Below are positions 41,101 to 49,990 of a stretch of DNA of 64,000 nucleotides, one piece after another. The number at the start of each line of letters is the position of its first letter. Position 1 is the stretch's first letter. Source of the DNA: Amycolatopsis coloradensis (lineage in GTDB: Bacteria > Actinomycetota > Actinomycetes > Mycobacteriales > Pseudonocardiaceae); the NCBI RefSeq assembly GCF_001953865.1, contig NZ_MQUQ01000019.1, forward strand, positions 105,638 through 169,637. Direction: 5' to 3'. The position numbers were made by a program, and so were the translations under genes. The notes under the pieces were generated by a model. The model was given only the letters and a program-made list of their open reading frames with translations. It did no database searches and was not told where the DNA came from.

Positions 41101-41180
41101 ATCCGCCGGGGTATTGTCAGAACGTCAATAAGGGTGCGAAGGTGGAGCGGTAGCCGATCTCAACACCGGAGATGGTCGCC

Positions 41181-42626
41181 ATGACGAACGCTGTCGAAAA
41201 GGTCACCGGGGCACTGCGCGAGCGGGTTCCGCCGCTCACCTCGATCCCCCTGCCGCGTGCGGTCGACCAGCGCTGGCTCGGCGCGACCTGGCCGGTCCGC
41301 GAACTCGCGCCCGCCCCACCGGGTCTCAAACCCGTCCTCGGCGACGAGGGCCCGCCGGTCATCGGGCACGCGCTGGACTTCATGCGCTTCGGCATCGAGT
41401 TCGGCCTCAAACGCTACGAGACCTACGGCCCGGTCTCGTGGATGGGCGCGTTCGGCCGCCGCATCGTCGCCCTTTCCGGCCCCGAGGCCACCCAGATCGC
41501 GTTGGTGAACAAGGACAAGGCCTTCTCCCAGGAGGGCTGGAAGTTCTTCATCGAGCAGTTCTTCGACCGCGGCCTGATGCTGCTCGATTTCGGCGAGCAT
41601 CACCTGCACCGCCGGATCATGCAGGCGGCGTTCACCCGGCAACGGCTCACCGGCTACGTCGACCAGATGGGACCGGCGCTGCGCGAAGGCGTCGCGGCCT
41701 GGGCGGGCAAGCCGAACCCGCGGATCTACTGGTCCCTCAAGCAACTCACGCTCGACGTCGCGACACGCGTGTTCATGGGCATGCGATCCGGCGACGACTC
41801 GGCCGCGATCAACCGCGCGTTCGTGAATTCCGTGCGCGCGGGCACGGCCATCGTGCGGTTGCCCGTTCCCGGCGGCCGCTGGGCGGCGGGGTTGCACGGC
41901 CGCAAGGTCCTCGAACGCTACTTCTCGGCGAATCTGCCCGCGAAGCGGCGAAGCGACGGCGACGACCTCTTCACCGCCTTGTGCCACGCCACCACCGAAG
42001 ACGGTGACCGGTTCACCGACTCCGACGTCGTCAACCACATGATCTTCCTGATGATGGCCGCGCACGACACGTCGACCATCACCAGCGCCGCCGCCGTCTA
42101 CCACCTCGCCAAGAACCCCGAGTGGCAGGAACGCGCGCGCCAGGAGTCCGTCGCGCTCGGCGACGACGTGCCGGACATCGAAGCGCTGGAGACCCTGACG
42201 ACGCTGGACCTGGTGATCAAGGAGGCCCTGCGGCTGGTGGCCCCGGTTCCTTCCCTGACCAGGAAGACCGTGAAGGACACCGAGGTTCTCGGGCATTTCA
42301 TTCCCGAAGGGACACTCGTCGGGGTTTCCCCCACCGTCAACCATTTCTCCCCGGAGCACTGGACCGACCCGATGCGGTTCGACCCGGACCGCTTCGGCGA
42401 GGCACGCCGCGAGGACAAGTCGCATCGCTACGCGTGGATGCCGTTCGGCGGCGGCGCGCACAAGTGCATCGGCCTGCATTTCGGGACGTTCGAGGTGAAG
42501 GCGCTGCTGCACGAGATGCTACGGGCGTACCGGTGGTCGGTCCCGGCGGACTACACCACGCGCTGGGACAACGTCTCGCTGCCCGTCCCGGCGGACGGCC
42601 TGCCGATCCGGCTGTCGGCACGCTGA
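41181..42626 (+). CDS. Cytochrome P450
   Basis: A 481-aa P450, long for a bacterial enzyme. I-helix oxygen-binding motif MMAAHDTSTI, the K-helix ExxR as IKEALRLV, the meander RFDPDRFGEAR, and the heme-binding loop MPFGGGAHKCIGLHFG with the axial Cys are all present. The sequence resembles mycobacterial CYP136-like or eukaryote-like P450s more than typical short bacterial ones. It requires an external redox partner; no ferredoxin gene is adjacent. The ATG at 41181 has GGAG 8 bases upstream, which favours it over the ATG at 41172. The substrate is unknown. An imperfect palindrome near 41114 may be an operator. Confidence 0.9.
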   Translation: MTNAVEKVTGALRERVPPLTSIPLPRAVDQRWLGATWPVRELAPAPPGLKPVLGDEGPPVIGHALDFMRFGIEFGLKRYETYGPVSWMGAFGRRIVALSGPEATQIALVNKDKAFSQEGWKFFIEQFFDRGLMLLDFGEHHLHRRIMQAAFTRQRLTGYVDQMGPALREGVAAWAGKPNPRIYWSLKQLTLDVATRVFMGMRSGDDSAAINRAFVNSVRAGTAIVRLPVPGGRWAAGLHGRKVLERYFSANLPAKRRSDGDDLFTALCHATTEDGDRFTDSDVVNHMIFLMMAAHDTSTITSAAAVYHLAKNPEWQERARQESVALGDDVPDIEALETLTTLDLVIKEALRLVAPVPSLTRKTVKDTEVLGHFIPEGTLVGVSPTVNHFSPEHWTDPMRFDPDRFGEARREDKSHRYAWMPFGGGAHKCIGLHFGTFEVKALLHEMLRAYRWSVPADYTTRWDNVSLPVPADGLPIRLSAR

Positions 42627-42834
42627 ACCCCGCCGGAAGAGCGACCACGATCGAGTACTCTTGGTAACTTCCGGTCACCACTTGTGTAGCGGCGATCACC
42701 CTTTCAGCCGGTAGACACCCCGTATCGCGCATGATGCCGTGGCACTACTCCCGGTCGGCTCATGCCTGGTGTGGGCTCTTGGGCTCGGACGCCTGGTCTG
42801 AGCTGGCCATCGACCGCGCATGAAGAGGTGAAGT

Positions 42835-44685
42835 GTGCCTGAGCCTGGTGCCGCGCCAGGGTTGGTGGACGTCGCTCGGAGATGGGCCGCGACGCTCGCT
42901 GACACTAAAGGAGTATCGCTTCCCCAAGAGCAACTCGAACAGCTCCTGCTCGGCGTCGCCAAGGACGCCGTGCGGACCGAGCCCGACCACAAACCGGCGC
43001 TGCTGCGCTTCTCCAAGCTCTATTCCGCCTCTCCTGTCGGGATCGCGCTCGCGGACTCCGAAGGCAGGATCGTCGAGGCGAACACCGCGCTCGGCAAACT
43101 CCTCGGATGCCGCCCCTCGACGCTGCGCGGTCGGACCATTCCCGAACTCGGCTCCACCGGGCACGACGTCACCCGGCTGCGGAACGGGCTCTCCCAGCTG
43201 ATGACGCTGGGTCAGCCGACGCAGCAGGAGCGCATGCTGCTGGACCACGGCGAGGAAGGGGCGCTCTGGGTCGACGTGACCCTGACCGATCTACCCGGTG
43301 ACCGGCCGGGCTCGGCCTACCCCGTGCTGATGGTCGCCGACGCCAACGAGATCCACCTGCTGCAGGAGCAGCTGCTGCACCAGAACGTGCACGACCCGCT
43401 GACCGGCCTGCCGAACGCCACCGCGTTCGGCAACGCCCTCGAAGCGGCGCTGGCCGGGGACGGCGGCGAGCAGATCGCTCTCGTCTACCTCGATGTCGAC
43501 GGCTTCAAGGTGATCAACGACGGGCTCGGCGCGGGCGTCGGCGACCAGGTGCTGCGCGGGGTCGCCACCAAGCTCAAATCCGTGTTCGCAGGCAGGCACG
43601 ACGGTTCCGTCGCCAGGCTGTCCGGCGACGGGTTCGCCGTCCTGCTGCGCGGTGAGTTCACCCCGCCGCAGGTGATCGCGCTGGTCGAGCAGGCACTGGA
43701 GGAGCTGGTCGAGCCGATCTACCTCGGCGGGCACGGCATCGGGGTCAGCGCGAGCGCGGGCATCGTCGTCCGCCCGGTCGCCGACGGCGGACCGGAGGAC
43801 CTCCTCCGGGCCGCGGAGATCGCCCTCCACCGCGCCAAAGAAGCGGGCAAGGCGCAGTGGATGCTGTTCGACCCGGAACTCGACGCGCGCGACCGCGGCC
43901 GTTATCAGCTCGGCGCGGTCATCGCGGGCGCGCTGGAGAACGGCGAGTTCTCGCTGATCTACCAGCCGACGGTGAAGCTCGCGAACCCGGACCAGCTGGC
44001 CGCGGTCAACGCGGGGCTGCGCTGGAACCACCCGGAACGGGGCGAACTCGATTCCGACGAGTTCTATCCGCTGGCGCAGACCACCGGGATGACCATCCCG
44101 CTCGGCCGGTGGCTGCTGGCGGAATCACTCGCCGCCACCGCGCGCTGGCGGAACCGGTTCGGCGAGGCCGCCCCGGACGTCTGTGTGCGGCTGCCGAACC
44201 GGCTGGCCATCGACCCCGATCTGGTGCTGCTGATCAAAGAACAGCTCGACCGGCACAATCTCCCCGCACAGGCGCTGCGGCTGTGCACCGACCGCGAGTC
44301 CGTGCTCGGCCCGCGGGGCAGTGAGGTACTGGACTCCTTCGCCGTGCTGGCCGATCTGGGCGCCCAGATGGTGCTGACCATCTCCGGTTCGGCCGATCTG
44401 GAGCTGATCCCCCGGCATCGGCTGCCGGTCCGGCACGTCGTCCTGTCCGGCGCGGTGGTCGACGCGCTGGCCGACGGCGAGAACGAGTCGGACGTCCGCC
44501 ACCTGTGCCAGCTGGTCGCCAGGGCCAAGGAACTGAAGCTGCGCATCGGCGCGGAAGGCGTCCGCGGTCACGAACAGGCCGAGCGGCTGCGGCGGCACGG
44601 CGTGCTCGCGGCGCGCGGCTCGTTCGTCGCCGATTCCGCGACCGGGGACGAGGTCGACGAGCTCATCGAACGGCACGCCCACTGA
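42835..44685 (+). CDS. PAS-GGDEF-EAL protein with degenerate catalytic motifs
   Basis: A 616-aa cytoplasmic protein: a helical N-terminus (about 1-60), a PAS domain (about 60-175, RFSKLYSASPVGIALADSEG), a GGDEF-like domain (HDPLTGLPNATAFGNALEAA, VYLDVDGFKVINDGLGAGVG), and an EAL-like domain. The GGDEF signature reads RLSGDGFAV, so key residues are lost, and the EAL signature reads VNAGLRWNHP instead of EALxRW. Metal-binding residues of the EAL domain are also largely missing (PNRLA in place of NLS). It is most likely a c-di-GMP- or GTP-binding regulatory protein, not an enzyme. GTG start with AAGAGGTGAAG upstream. Confidence 0.88.
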   Translation: MPEPGAAPGLVDVARRWAATLADTKGVSLPQEQLEQLLLGVAKDAVRTEPDHKPALLRFSKLYSASPVGIALADSEGRIVEANTALGKLLGCRPSTLRGRTIPELGSTGHDVTRLRNGLSQLMTLGQPTQQERMLLDHGEEGALWVDVTLTDLPGDRPGSAYPVLMVADANEIHLLQEQLLHQNVHDPLTGLPNATAFGNALEAALAGDGGEQIALVYLDVDGFKVINDGLGAGVGDQVLRGVATKLKSVFAGRHDGSVARLSGDGFAVLLRGEFTPPQVIALVEQALEELVEPIYLGGHGIGVSASAGIVVRPVADGGPEDLLRAAEIALHRAKEAGKAQWMLFDPELDARDRGRYQLGAVIAGALENGEFSLIYQPTVKLANPDQLAAVNAGLRWNHPERGELDSDEFYPLAQTTGMTIPLGRWLLAESLAATARWRNRFGEAAPDVCVRLPNRLAIDPDLVLLIKEQLDRHNLPAQALRLCTDRESVLGPRGSEVLDSFAVLADLGAQMVLTISGSADLELIPRHRLPVRHVVLSGAVVDALADGENESDVRHLCQLVARAKELKLRIGAEGVRGHEQAERLRRHGVLAARGSFVADSATGDEVDELIERHAH

Positions 44686-44702
44686 CGTGACAGGATCCGT
44701 CC

Positions 44703-45167
44703 ATGGACCAAGGTGACCTCGCCCCGGACTTCACCCTGCCCGACGACAAGGGCGAAGAGCGCACGCTGTCGGACTTCCTCTCGTCCGGTCCGGTCGTGCT
44801 GTTCTTCTACCCCGCCGCGATGACCACTGGCTGCACGGCGGAAAGCTGCCACTTCCGCGATCTCGCCGCGGACTTCGCCGAAGTCGGCGCGCACCGCGTC
44901 GGGATCAGCCCGGACGCCGTCGCCAAACAGCAGGAGTTCTCGGCGAAACACGGCTTCGACTACCCGCTGCTGTCCGATGTGGACGGTGTGGTGGCCCGGC
45001 GGTTCGGCGTCTGGCGCAAATTCAGCCCGCTGCACGCCAAACGGCACACCTTCGTCATCGACACCGACCGCAAGGTGCTCGAAGTGATCAAGAGCGAACT
45101 GAAGTTCACCGTGCACGCCGACAAGGCACTGGCGGCTTTGCGCGAGCGCAAGATCAAGGACGCTTGA
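44703..45167 (+). CDS. bcp: Bcp/PrxQ-type peroxiredoxin
   Basis: A 154-aa thioredoxin-fold peroxidase. FYPAAMTTGCTAESCHFRDL contains the peroxidatic Cys and a resolving Cys five residues later, the PrxQ arrangement. The PxxxT/S segment before the Cys is altered to PAAMTTGC, close to the consensus. It reduces H2O2 and organic hydroperoxides using thioredoxin. It begins 17 bases after the GGDEF-EAL gene on the same strand, possibly co-transcribed, and its 3' end overlaps the convergent GNAT gene by 14 bases. Confidence 0.9.
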   Translation: MDQGDLAPDFTLPDDKGEERTLSDFLSSGPVVLFFYPAAMTTGCTAESCHFRDLAADFAEVGAHRVGISPDAVAKQQEFSAKHGFDYPLLSDVDGVVARRFGVWRKFSPLHAKRHTFVIDTDRKVLEVIKSELKFTVHADKALAALRERKIKDA

Positions 45168-45702
45168 GCCGCCAGATCCGGCTGACCCCCGCGCAGGCGG
45201 GGGCGAGCGGCGGTTCGGCGGCCTCTTCGCCGATCATCGTGAACCCCAGCCGCGCGGGCACGGCCCCGCTCGCGAGGTTCTTCTCGTCGTGCCGGATCTC
45301 GACCTCCGGCGCGCCGAGGCGGAAGGCCTCGGCGGTCAGCAGCCGCGCCGCCCTGGTCACGAAACCGCGCCCGATGTGGTGGCGGCCGAGCCAGTAACCG
45401 ATCTCGATCCAGCCTGGCCGCGTCATCATGCCCGCGCCGCCGACGACCTCACCGCCGGCGAAGATCGCGAAGTCGTAGTTCGTGCCTTCGGCCCAGTTGC
45501 GGGCCGTGTGCTCGAGGAACTCCTTGGCCTCGGGCTCGCCGTAGCCGCCGGTGGCCCAGCTCAGCCAGGCACCGAGGTGCGCCGCGGAGTCTCCCGCGAC
45601 AGCCGCCAGCGTGCCGAGCTGTTCCGGCTTCCAGCGGCGCAGGACGACGACGTCGTCGGTGAGGGTCTCGGCTGGCGCTTCCATCGGTCCATGGTGACTC
45701 AC
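45154..45702 (-). CDS. GNAT-family N-acetyltransferase (RimJ/RimL-like)
   Basis: A 182-aa GNAT. The core runs DDVVVLRRWKPEQLGTLAAV, the beta-4 strand IEIGYWLGRHHIGRGFVTRA holds the acetyl-CoA-binding pyrophosphate loop, and EIRHDEKNLASGAVPARLGF is the beta-5/helix-5 region. It looks like RimJ/RimL/SpeG-like acetyltransferases that modify N-terminal amines of proteins or small molecules. The GTG at 45702 has GGAG 5-6 bases upstream; an ATG shortly downstream is an alternative. Substrate unknown. It overlaps the convergent peroxiredoxin gene by 14 bases. Confidence 0.85.
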   Translation of the reverse strand: MSHHGPMEAPAETLTDDVVVLRRWKPEQLGTLAAVAGDSAAHLGAWLSWATGGYGEPEAKEFLEHTARNWAEGTNYDFAIFAGGEVVGGAGMMTRPGWIEIGYWLGRHHIGRGFVTRAARLLTAEAFRLGAPEVEIRHDEKNLASGAVPARLGFTMIGEEAAEPPLAPACAGVSRIWRLKRP

Positions 45703-45741
45703 CGGAACTCCGGGCGCCTCCGGTTTTCCGCCGCCCCCGGA

Positions 45742-46947
45742 TCAGGTCAGGATCGCGCTGTCCGGGATCTCCGTGTCGTTCTTCAGCGCGTCGAACAGCA
45801 GCTTCGACTTCGTCTTGTCCCAGTTCTCCGCGGACCCGTTCGTCACCGGGACCGTCGTGGTGACGACGCCGCCCGACGAGATCCCGCGCATCGCCAGCGC
45901 CAGTCCCACCAGGTTGTGCACGTGGTCACCCGAATCCATCGTCAGCGCGTCGGGCGCGGTCGACAGCAGCGGGAACAGTGAGAACGGGTTCAGCAGCGTG
46001 CCGGGGCTGCCGATCTCGCTGACCAGCGCGCCGATGAACTTCCGCTGGTTGGCGACGCGGTCGAGGTCCGAGCGCGGGGTGGCCGCGCTGTGCCGCATGC
46101 GGACGAACCCGAGCGCCTGCGGGCCCTGGAGGTCCTGGCAGCCCGGCTCGATCTTGATCCCGGTGAGGGTGTCCTCCATCGGCTTGTCGACGCACATGTG
46201 GACGCCGCCGATCGCGTCGACGATCTTGGCGAACCCGCCGAAGCCGATCTCCGCGTAGTGGTCGATCCGCAGGCCGGTGGCGCCTTCGACGGTCTGCGCG
46301 AGCAGCGCCGGGCCGCCGATCGAGAACGCGGCGTTGATCTTGTTCGTACCGTGGCCGGGGATCTTCACCTGGGAGTCGCGCGGCAGGCTCAGCAGGGTCG
46401 GCTTGGTGCTGTTGTCCGGGACGTGCGCGATCATGATGGTGTCGGTCCGCCTGCCACCGCCCGCCGCCTTGCTGTCGCCGGTGACCAGCTTCTCCTGCTC
46501 CTCGGGGGTCAGCCCGTCCCGGCTGTCGGAGCCCACGATCAGCCAGTTGGTGCCTTCGGCCGCGGCGGGGTGGTCGGAGTAGCCCAGCGCGTCGACGCGG
46601 TTGATCGAGAACTCCAGGTACACCCACACACCGGCGAGGAACACCACGAACACGGTCAGCAGGGTGAGCAGCACCTTGCCGAAGCCCCAGCGCTTACGCC
46701 GCCGCGGCGGGCGCGCACCGTCGGCGGGACGCCCAAGAGGGGGCTGCGGAGGGCCGGGACGGCGCGGTGGCGGGCCCGCGGGGCGTTCGTCGCCCCGCGT
46801 GCCCATCGGCCGCGTCCGCTCGTCGTACGGACTGCTACCCCGGCCAGGCAGCGGCATCATCTGCGCCGGCTGGTGCTGCCTGGGGCGGCCGGACGGCGGC
46901 CGTTGTGGCGGCATCCGTCGCCCTCGGTCGTCGCCTCCATACGTCAT
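45742..46947 (-). CDS. LytR-CpsA-Psr (LCP) cell-wall glycopolymer ligase
   Basis: A 401-aa membrane-anchored LCP protein. A Pro/Arg/Gly-rich cytoplasmic N-terminus (about 1-88) precedes one membrane helix (VLLTLLTVFVVFLAGVWVYL). The extracellular LCP domain has WLIVGSDSRDGLTPEEQEK, RRTDTIMIAHVPDN, LLSLPRDSQVKIPGHGTNKI and QALGFVRMRHSAATPRSDLD, the conserved Arg/Asp-rich motifs that bind polyprenyl pyrophosphate. Such enzymes attach arabinogalactan or other glycopolymers to peptidoglycan. It is transcribed alone; the cyclopropane synthase gene upstream is on the same strand. Confidence 0.92.
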   Translation of the reverse strand: MTYGGDDRGRRMPPQRPPSGRPRQHQPAQMMPLPGRGSSPYDERTRPMGTRGDERPAGPPPRRPGPPQPPLGRPADGARPPRRRKRWGFGKVLLTLLTVFVVFLAGVWVYLEFSINRVDALGYSDHPAAAEGTNWLIVGSDSRDGLTPEEQEKLVTGDSKAAGGGRRTDTIMIAHVPDNSTKPTLLSLPRDSQVKIPGHGTNKINAAFSIGGPALLAQTVEGATGLRIDHYAEIGFGGFAKIVDAIGGVHMCVDKPMEDTLTGIKIEPGCQDLQGPQALGFVRMRHSAATPRSDLDRVANQRKFIGALVSEIGSPGTLLNPFSLFPLLSTAPDALTMDSGDHVHNLVGLALAMRGISSGGVVTTTVPVTNGSAENWDKTKSKLLFDALKNDTEIPDSAILT

Positions 46948-47040
46948 GCCGAATCACCCGTCCCGATATCGCGTGTGGGCCCAGTCAACCGCAGACCCTA
47001 GGTGAAGGACGTGCGGCACCCCGCATCGGTTGGGTGGCGT

Positions 47041-48303
47041 TCACCGCCCGTTGTCGGCGAATCCGAACTGGTGGACCTTGAGATATCCCGACCGGAACCC
47101 GGCCTCGGAGTAGGCGAGGTAAAACTCCCACATCCGTTTGAAGACGTCGTCGAAGCCCAATTCGGTGATTTCGTCCCACCGCTGGGTGAACCTTTCCCGC
47201 CACAACCGCAACGTGTGGGCGTAGTCCTGGCCGAACTCGCGCACCCCTTGCAGTTTCAGGCGGGTGTGCTCCAGCATGCCCTGTTCGACGGAGGTGGTCG
47301 ACGGGATGAGGCCGCCGGGGAAGATGTACTTGTGCACCCAGGTGTAGGACCGGGCCGCGGCGAGCATGCGTTCGTGGTCCATGGTGATGGCCTGGAGCCC
47401 GAACCGGCCGCCCGGCTTCAGCCGCTTCCCGATGGTCTCGAAGAACGTCGGCCAGTACGACTCGCCGACGGCCTCGATCATCTCGACGCTCACCACGGCG
47501 TCGTACTCGCCGGTGGAATCGCGGTAGTCGCACAGCTTCACGTCGACGCGGTCGGCGTGGCCCGCCGCCGCGACGCGCTCGGTCGCCAGCGCCGCCTGCT
47601 CCTCGGAAATGGTCAGTGACGTCACCCGCGCCCCGCGCGCGGCCGCGCGGATCGAGAGTTCGCCCCAGCCCGTGCCGATCTCGAGCACCGTGCTGCCCTC
47701 GCGGACACCGGCGTAGTCGAGGACGCTGTCGATCTTGCGGTGCTGAGCGGTGGTGAGGTCGTCGTCCGGGCCGAACAACGCCGACGAATACATCATCGAC
47801 GGGTCGAGGAACGCGCCGAAGAGGTCATTGGACAGGTCGTAGTGGCGGTGGATGTTCGCCCGTGACCCCTCGATGGTGTTCTCCTCCCCCGCCGGGTGGC
47901 CGCGGTCGACGAATCGGCGGAACCGTTGCAGCAGCGGCGGAATGAGCGTCGCCATCCGTTCCGCGAACGGGGTCAGCACCTCGGCGAGCGCGTCACTGGT
48001 CCAGTCGCCGACCATGTAGGCCTCGCCGAAGCCGATCTTCGCGTCCACGCCGAGGCGATGGAAGAAGGCCGCGGGACGGTTGACGCGCATCTCGGGCGCG
48101 TCCGGGCCGCCGGAGCCGAGTTGGGAACCGTCGGGCATCCGCACGCGGACGTTCAACGGGCGCACCGCCTGCCGGAACAACTGCTCGGCGATCCGCGCGC
48201 GGAACGGCGAATGCGGCGGGGTGGCCAGGCCTGGCCACCGCGCTTCGTCGGGTGTCGGCAGGCCGGACGGGCCTGCGGTCCGGTCGATACTCGATGTGGA
48301 CAT
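47041..48303 (-). CDS. Cyclopropane-fatty-acyl-phospholipid synthase family protein
   Basis: A 420-aa SAM-dependent lipid methyltransferase. The N-terminal lipid-binding domain is of Cfa type. The core has STVLEIGTGWGELSIRAAAR as the SAM-binding motif, preceded by NIHRHYDLSNDLFGAFLDPS and MMYSSALFG typical of Cfa, and followed by SVEMIEAVGESYWPTFFETI and YIFPGGLIPSTTSV. It should add a methylene to, or methylate, unsaturated acyl chains of membrane phospholipids using SAM. It begins at the ATG 48303 and is close to an alpha/beta-hydrolase gene, 23 bases upstream, on the same strand. Confidence 0.93.
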   Translation of the reverse strand: MSTSSIDRTAGPSGLPTPDEARWPGLATPPHSPFRARIAEQLFRQAVRPLNVRVRMPDGSQLGSGGPDAPEMRVNRPAAFFHRLGVDAKIGFGEAYMVGDWTSDALAEVLTPFAERMATLIPPLLQRFRRFVDRGHPAGEENTIEGSRANIHRHYDLSNDLFGAFLDPSMMYSSALFGPDDDLTTAQHRKIDSVLDYAGVREGSTVLEIGTGWGELSIRAAARGARVTSLTISEEQAALATERVAAAGHADRVDVKLCDYRDSTGEYDAVVSVEMIEAVGESYWPTFFETIGKRLKPGGRFGLQAITMDHERMLAAARSYTWVHKYIFPGGLIPSTTSVEQGMLEHTRLKLQGVREFGQDYAHTLRLWRERFTQRWDEITELGFDDVFKRMWEFYLAYSEAGFRSGYLKVHQFGFADNGR

Positions 48304-48326
48304 AAAGGTGCTCCCTCCCGCCCGGT

Positions 48327-49022
48327 CTAGACCGGGATCCGCAGCCGTTCGGAGCTCGGCCGGTCCCAGGCCGCGCTCAGCGTTTCGTCGTTTCCCCCGG
48401 CTTCGATCAACTCGAAGGTGAAAGCCCGCACGAGACGGTTCCAGACGCGAGACCTTCGAAGCATCGCGTGCCCCTCACCACCGATTTCGAAGCGCGCGGA
48501 CCTCGATGTCACCTTCTCGGCGCGTTCCGCGAAGGCGTGCGAGGCCACCGGATCGGTCATCCGGTCCTTGGTCCCGTGCGCAATCAGCACGGCACGGCCT
48601 TCGACGGCGCCGATGGGCTCACCCGGTGGTGTCCACGGCGCCAGTCCGCACACCCCGACGACGGCGGGGTCGTCCGCGACGCGCAACGCGACCCGTCCAC
48701 CCATCGAATGGCCGACGAGGATCACCGGTACACCCGGATGGTCTTCGTGGATTCGTTCCAGGGCCCAGCGCGCGTCGGCGAGCGCGCCGGTACCGTCGTC
48801 GTTCCAGCCGTAGATCCGGTTGCGCAGGAGCCGCACCTCGACCCCGTGCTCCCGGCTCGCCCGGTGGACGTCCTTCGCCAGCGGAACCATCCGCTGATAC
48901 GCCAGCCGCCACGGCGGCACGCGGGCATGACTGTGCTCCGCGCCGCCGTGCAGCACCAGCACCACGGCGGTTACCCGGCCGCGTGCTCGCCAAGTCCGCA
49001 CCACGGGATCAGCCTCGCTCAC
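48327..49022 (-). CDS. Alpha/beta hydrolase (lysophospholipase-like)
   Basis: A 231-aa alpha/beta hydrolase. The oxyanion strand VVLVLHGGAEHSHARVPPWR is followed by the nucleophile elbow ILVGHSMGGRVALRV, with Ser as nucleophile. The acid region is AHGTKDRMTDPVAS and the catalytic His in IGGEGHAMLRR. Short hydrolases of this kind cleave acyl esters. The GTG at 49022 has GGAGGGG 6 bases before it; earlier in-frame ATGs (49079 and 49091) lack a site. It lies 23 bases before the cyclopropane synthase gene, so the pair may work on membrane lipids (inference). Confidence 0.8.
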   Translation of the reverse strand: MSEADPVVRTWRARGRVTAVVLVLHGGAEHSHARVPPWRLAYQRMVPLAKDVHRASREHGVEVRLLRNRIYGWNDDGTGALADARWALERIHEDHPGVPVILVGHSMGGRVALRVADDPAVVGVCGLAPWTPPGEPIGAVEGRAVLIAHGTKDRMTDPVASHAFAERAEKVTSRSARFEIGGEGHAMLRRSRVWNRLVRAFTFELIEAGGNDETLSAAWDRPSSERLRIPV

Positions 49023-49153
49023 CCTGGCCCCTCCAGTCTCCCGAAACCCGGCCGCAGCGATCGGGTCAACCTCGATCATGACCCGATGCATTCCACTTCC
49101 GCCATTGGTCCACGCGATACATTCGTCGCTGATCTCCAGACGGAAGGGCGGAT

Positions 49154-49882
49154 GTGGTGAGCACCACCGAACGTTATGCAGACGTCGCCGAGCGGCTCGT
49201 GGAAGCCGAACGGGGCAACGCGGAGCAGATCCGGAAGTCGGCCGAGCTGATCCTGGGGGTCATCCGGGCCGACGCCCTGGTGTTCACCGCCGGAGCCGGG
49301 CACTCGCTGGCCGCGGTCGCCGAGACCTTCTACCGCGCGGGCGGACTCGCCTGCGTGTACCCGGTGTACCACCCCGAACTGCTGCCGCTGCACGGCGCGC
49401 AGCACAGCACCAAGACCGAGCGCCGCTCCGGGCTGGCCGAAGAGGTGCTGGCCGAGCGCGCACCGGGACCGGACGACCTGCTGGTGGTGTTCTCCACCTC
49501 GGGCGTCAACCCGTACCCGGTCGAACTGGCCGCCGGTGCGCGGGCGCGCGGGGCCTCGGTCATCGCGGTGAGCTCGGCGGCGTCCGTGGCCGCGGCGCCG
49601 AAGCGCGCGGCGACGACGTTGATCGAAGAAGCCAGCATCGTGCTGGACTCCCATGTCCGCCCCGGCGACTCGAGCTATCCGCCGGACGCGCCGCGGACCG
49701 CGCCACTGTCCACGGTGATCAACGCGTTCCTGTGGAACCTCGTGCTCGCGGAGGTCGTGGACCTCGGTGCGGCGCAGGGTGTCGACATCCCGCTGTGGCG
49801 CAGTTCCAACGTGGACGGCGGTGACGAGGCCAACGCCGCGCTGCTGGCCAAGTACGGCGCGCGGGTTCCGGCCCTCCGGTAG
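49154..49882 (+). CDS. SIS-domain sugar-phosphate-binding protein (UPF0309-like)
   Basis: A 242-aa SIS-domain protein. VFTAGAGHSLAAVAETFYRA and LLVVFSTSGVNPYPVELAAG show the two Ser/Thr-rich phosphate-binding loops, and VIAVSSAASVAAAPKRAAT follows. It resembles UPF0309-type proteins, which bind phosphosugars; the enzyme activity is unknown, although many SIS proteins isomerise or release sugar phosphates in amino-sugar metabolism. It begins with tandem GTG codons (49154, 49157) after GGAAGGG. Monocistronic, divergent from the hydrolase gene. Confidence 0.8.
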   Translation: MVSTTERYADVAERLVEAERGNAEQIRKSAELILGVIRADALVFTAGAGHSLAAVAETFYRAGGLACVYPVYHPELLPLHGAQHSTKTERRSGLAEEVLAERAPGPDDLLVVFSTSGVNPYPVELAAGARARGASVIAVSSAASVAAAPKRAATTLIEEASIVLDSHVRPGDSSYPPDAPRTAPLSTVINAFLWNLVLAEVVDLGAAQGVDIPLWRSSNVDGGDEANAALLAKYGARVPALR

Positions 49883-49932
49883 TCACGGTCCGCGGAAGAT
49901 GGCGCTGGTGACGGCCGTCTTCACCTCCCGGT

Positions 49933-49981
49933 GGTCGTGAGTGGCGATTCGGTTTCCCATTCGAATCGCCACGCACGAACC
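49933..49981. repeat. Palindromic repeat family C, copy 2 (imperfect)
   Basis: GGTCGTGAGTGGCGATTCG pairs with CGAATCGCCACGCACGAACC with mismatches. It lies between the 3' ends of the convergent SIS and ABC genes, where it could end transcription from both sides. Confidence 0.8.
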
Positions 49982-49990
49982 ACGCCAGGG

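Noticed and set aside
41181..42626. P450 as part of a natural-product cluster
   Set aside because: Neighbours are metE and a GGDEF/EAL-like protein; no PKS, NRPS or terpene synthase is nearby.
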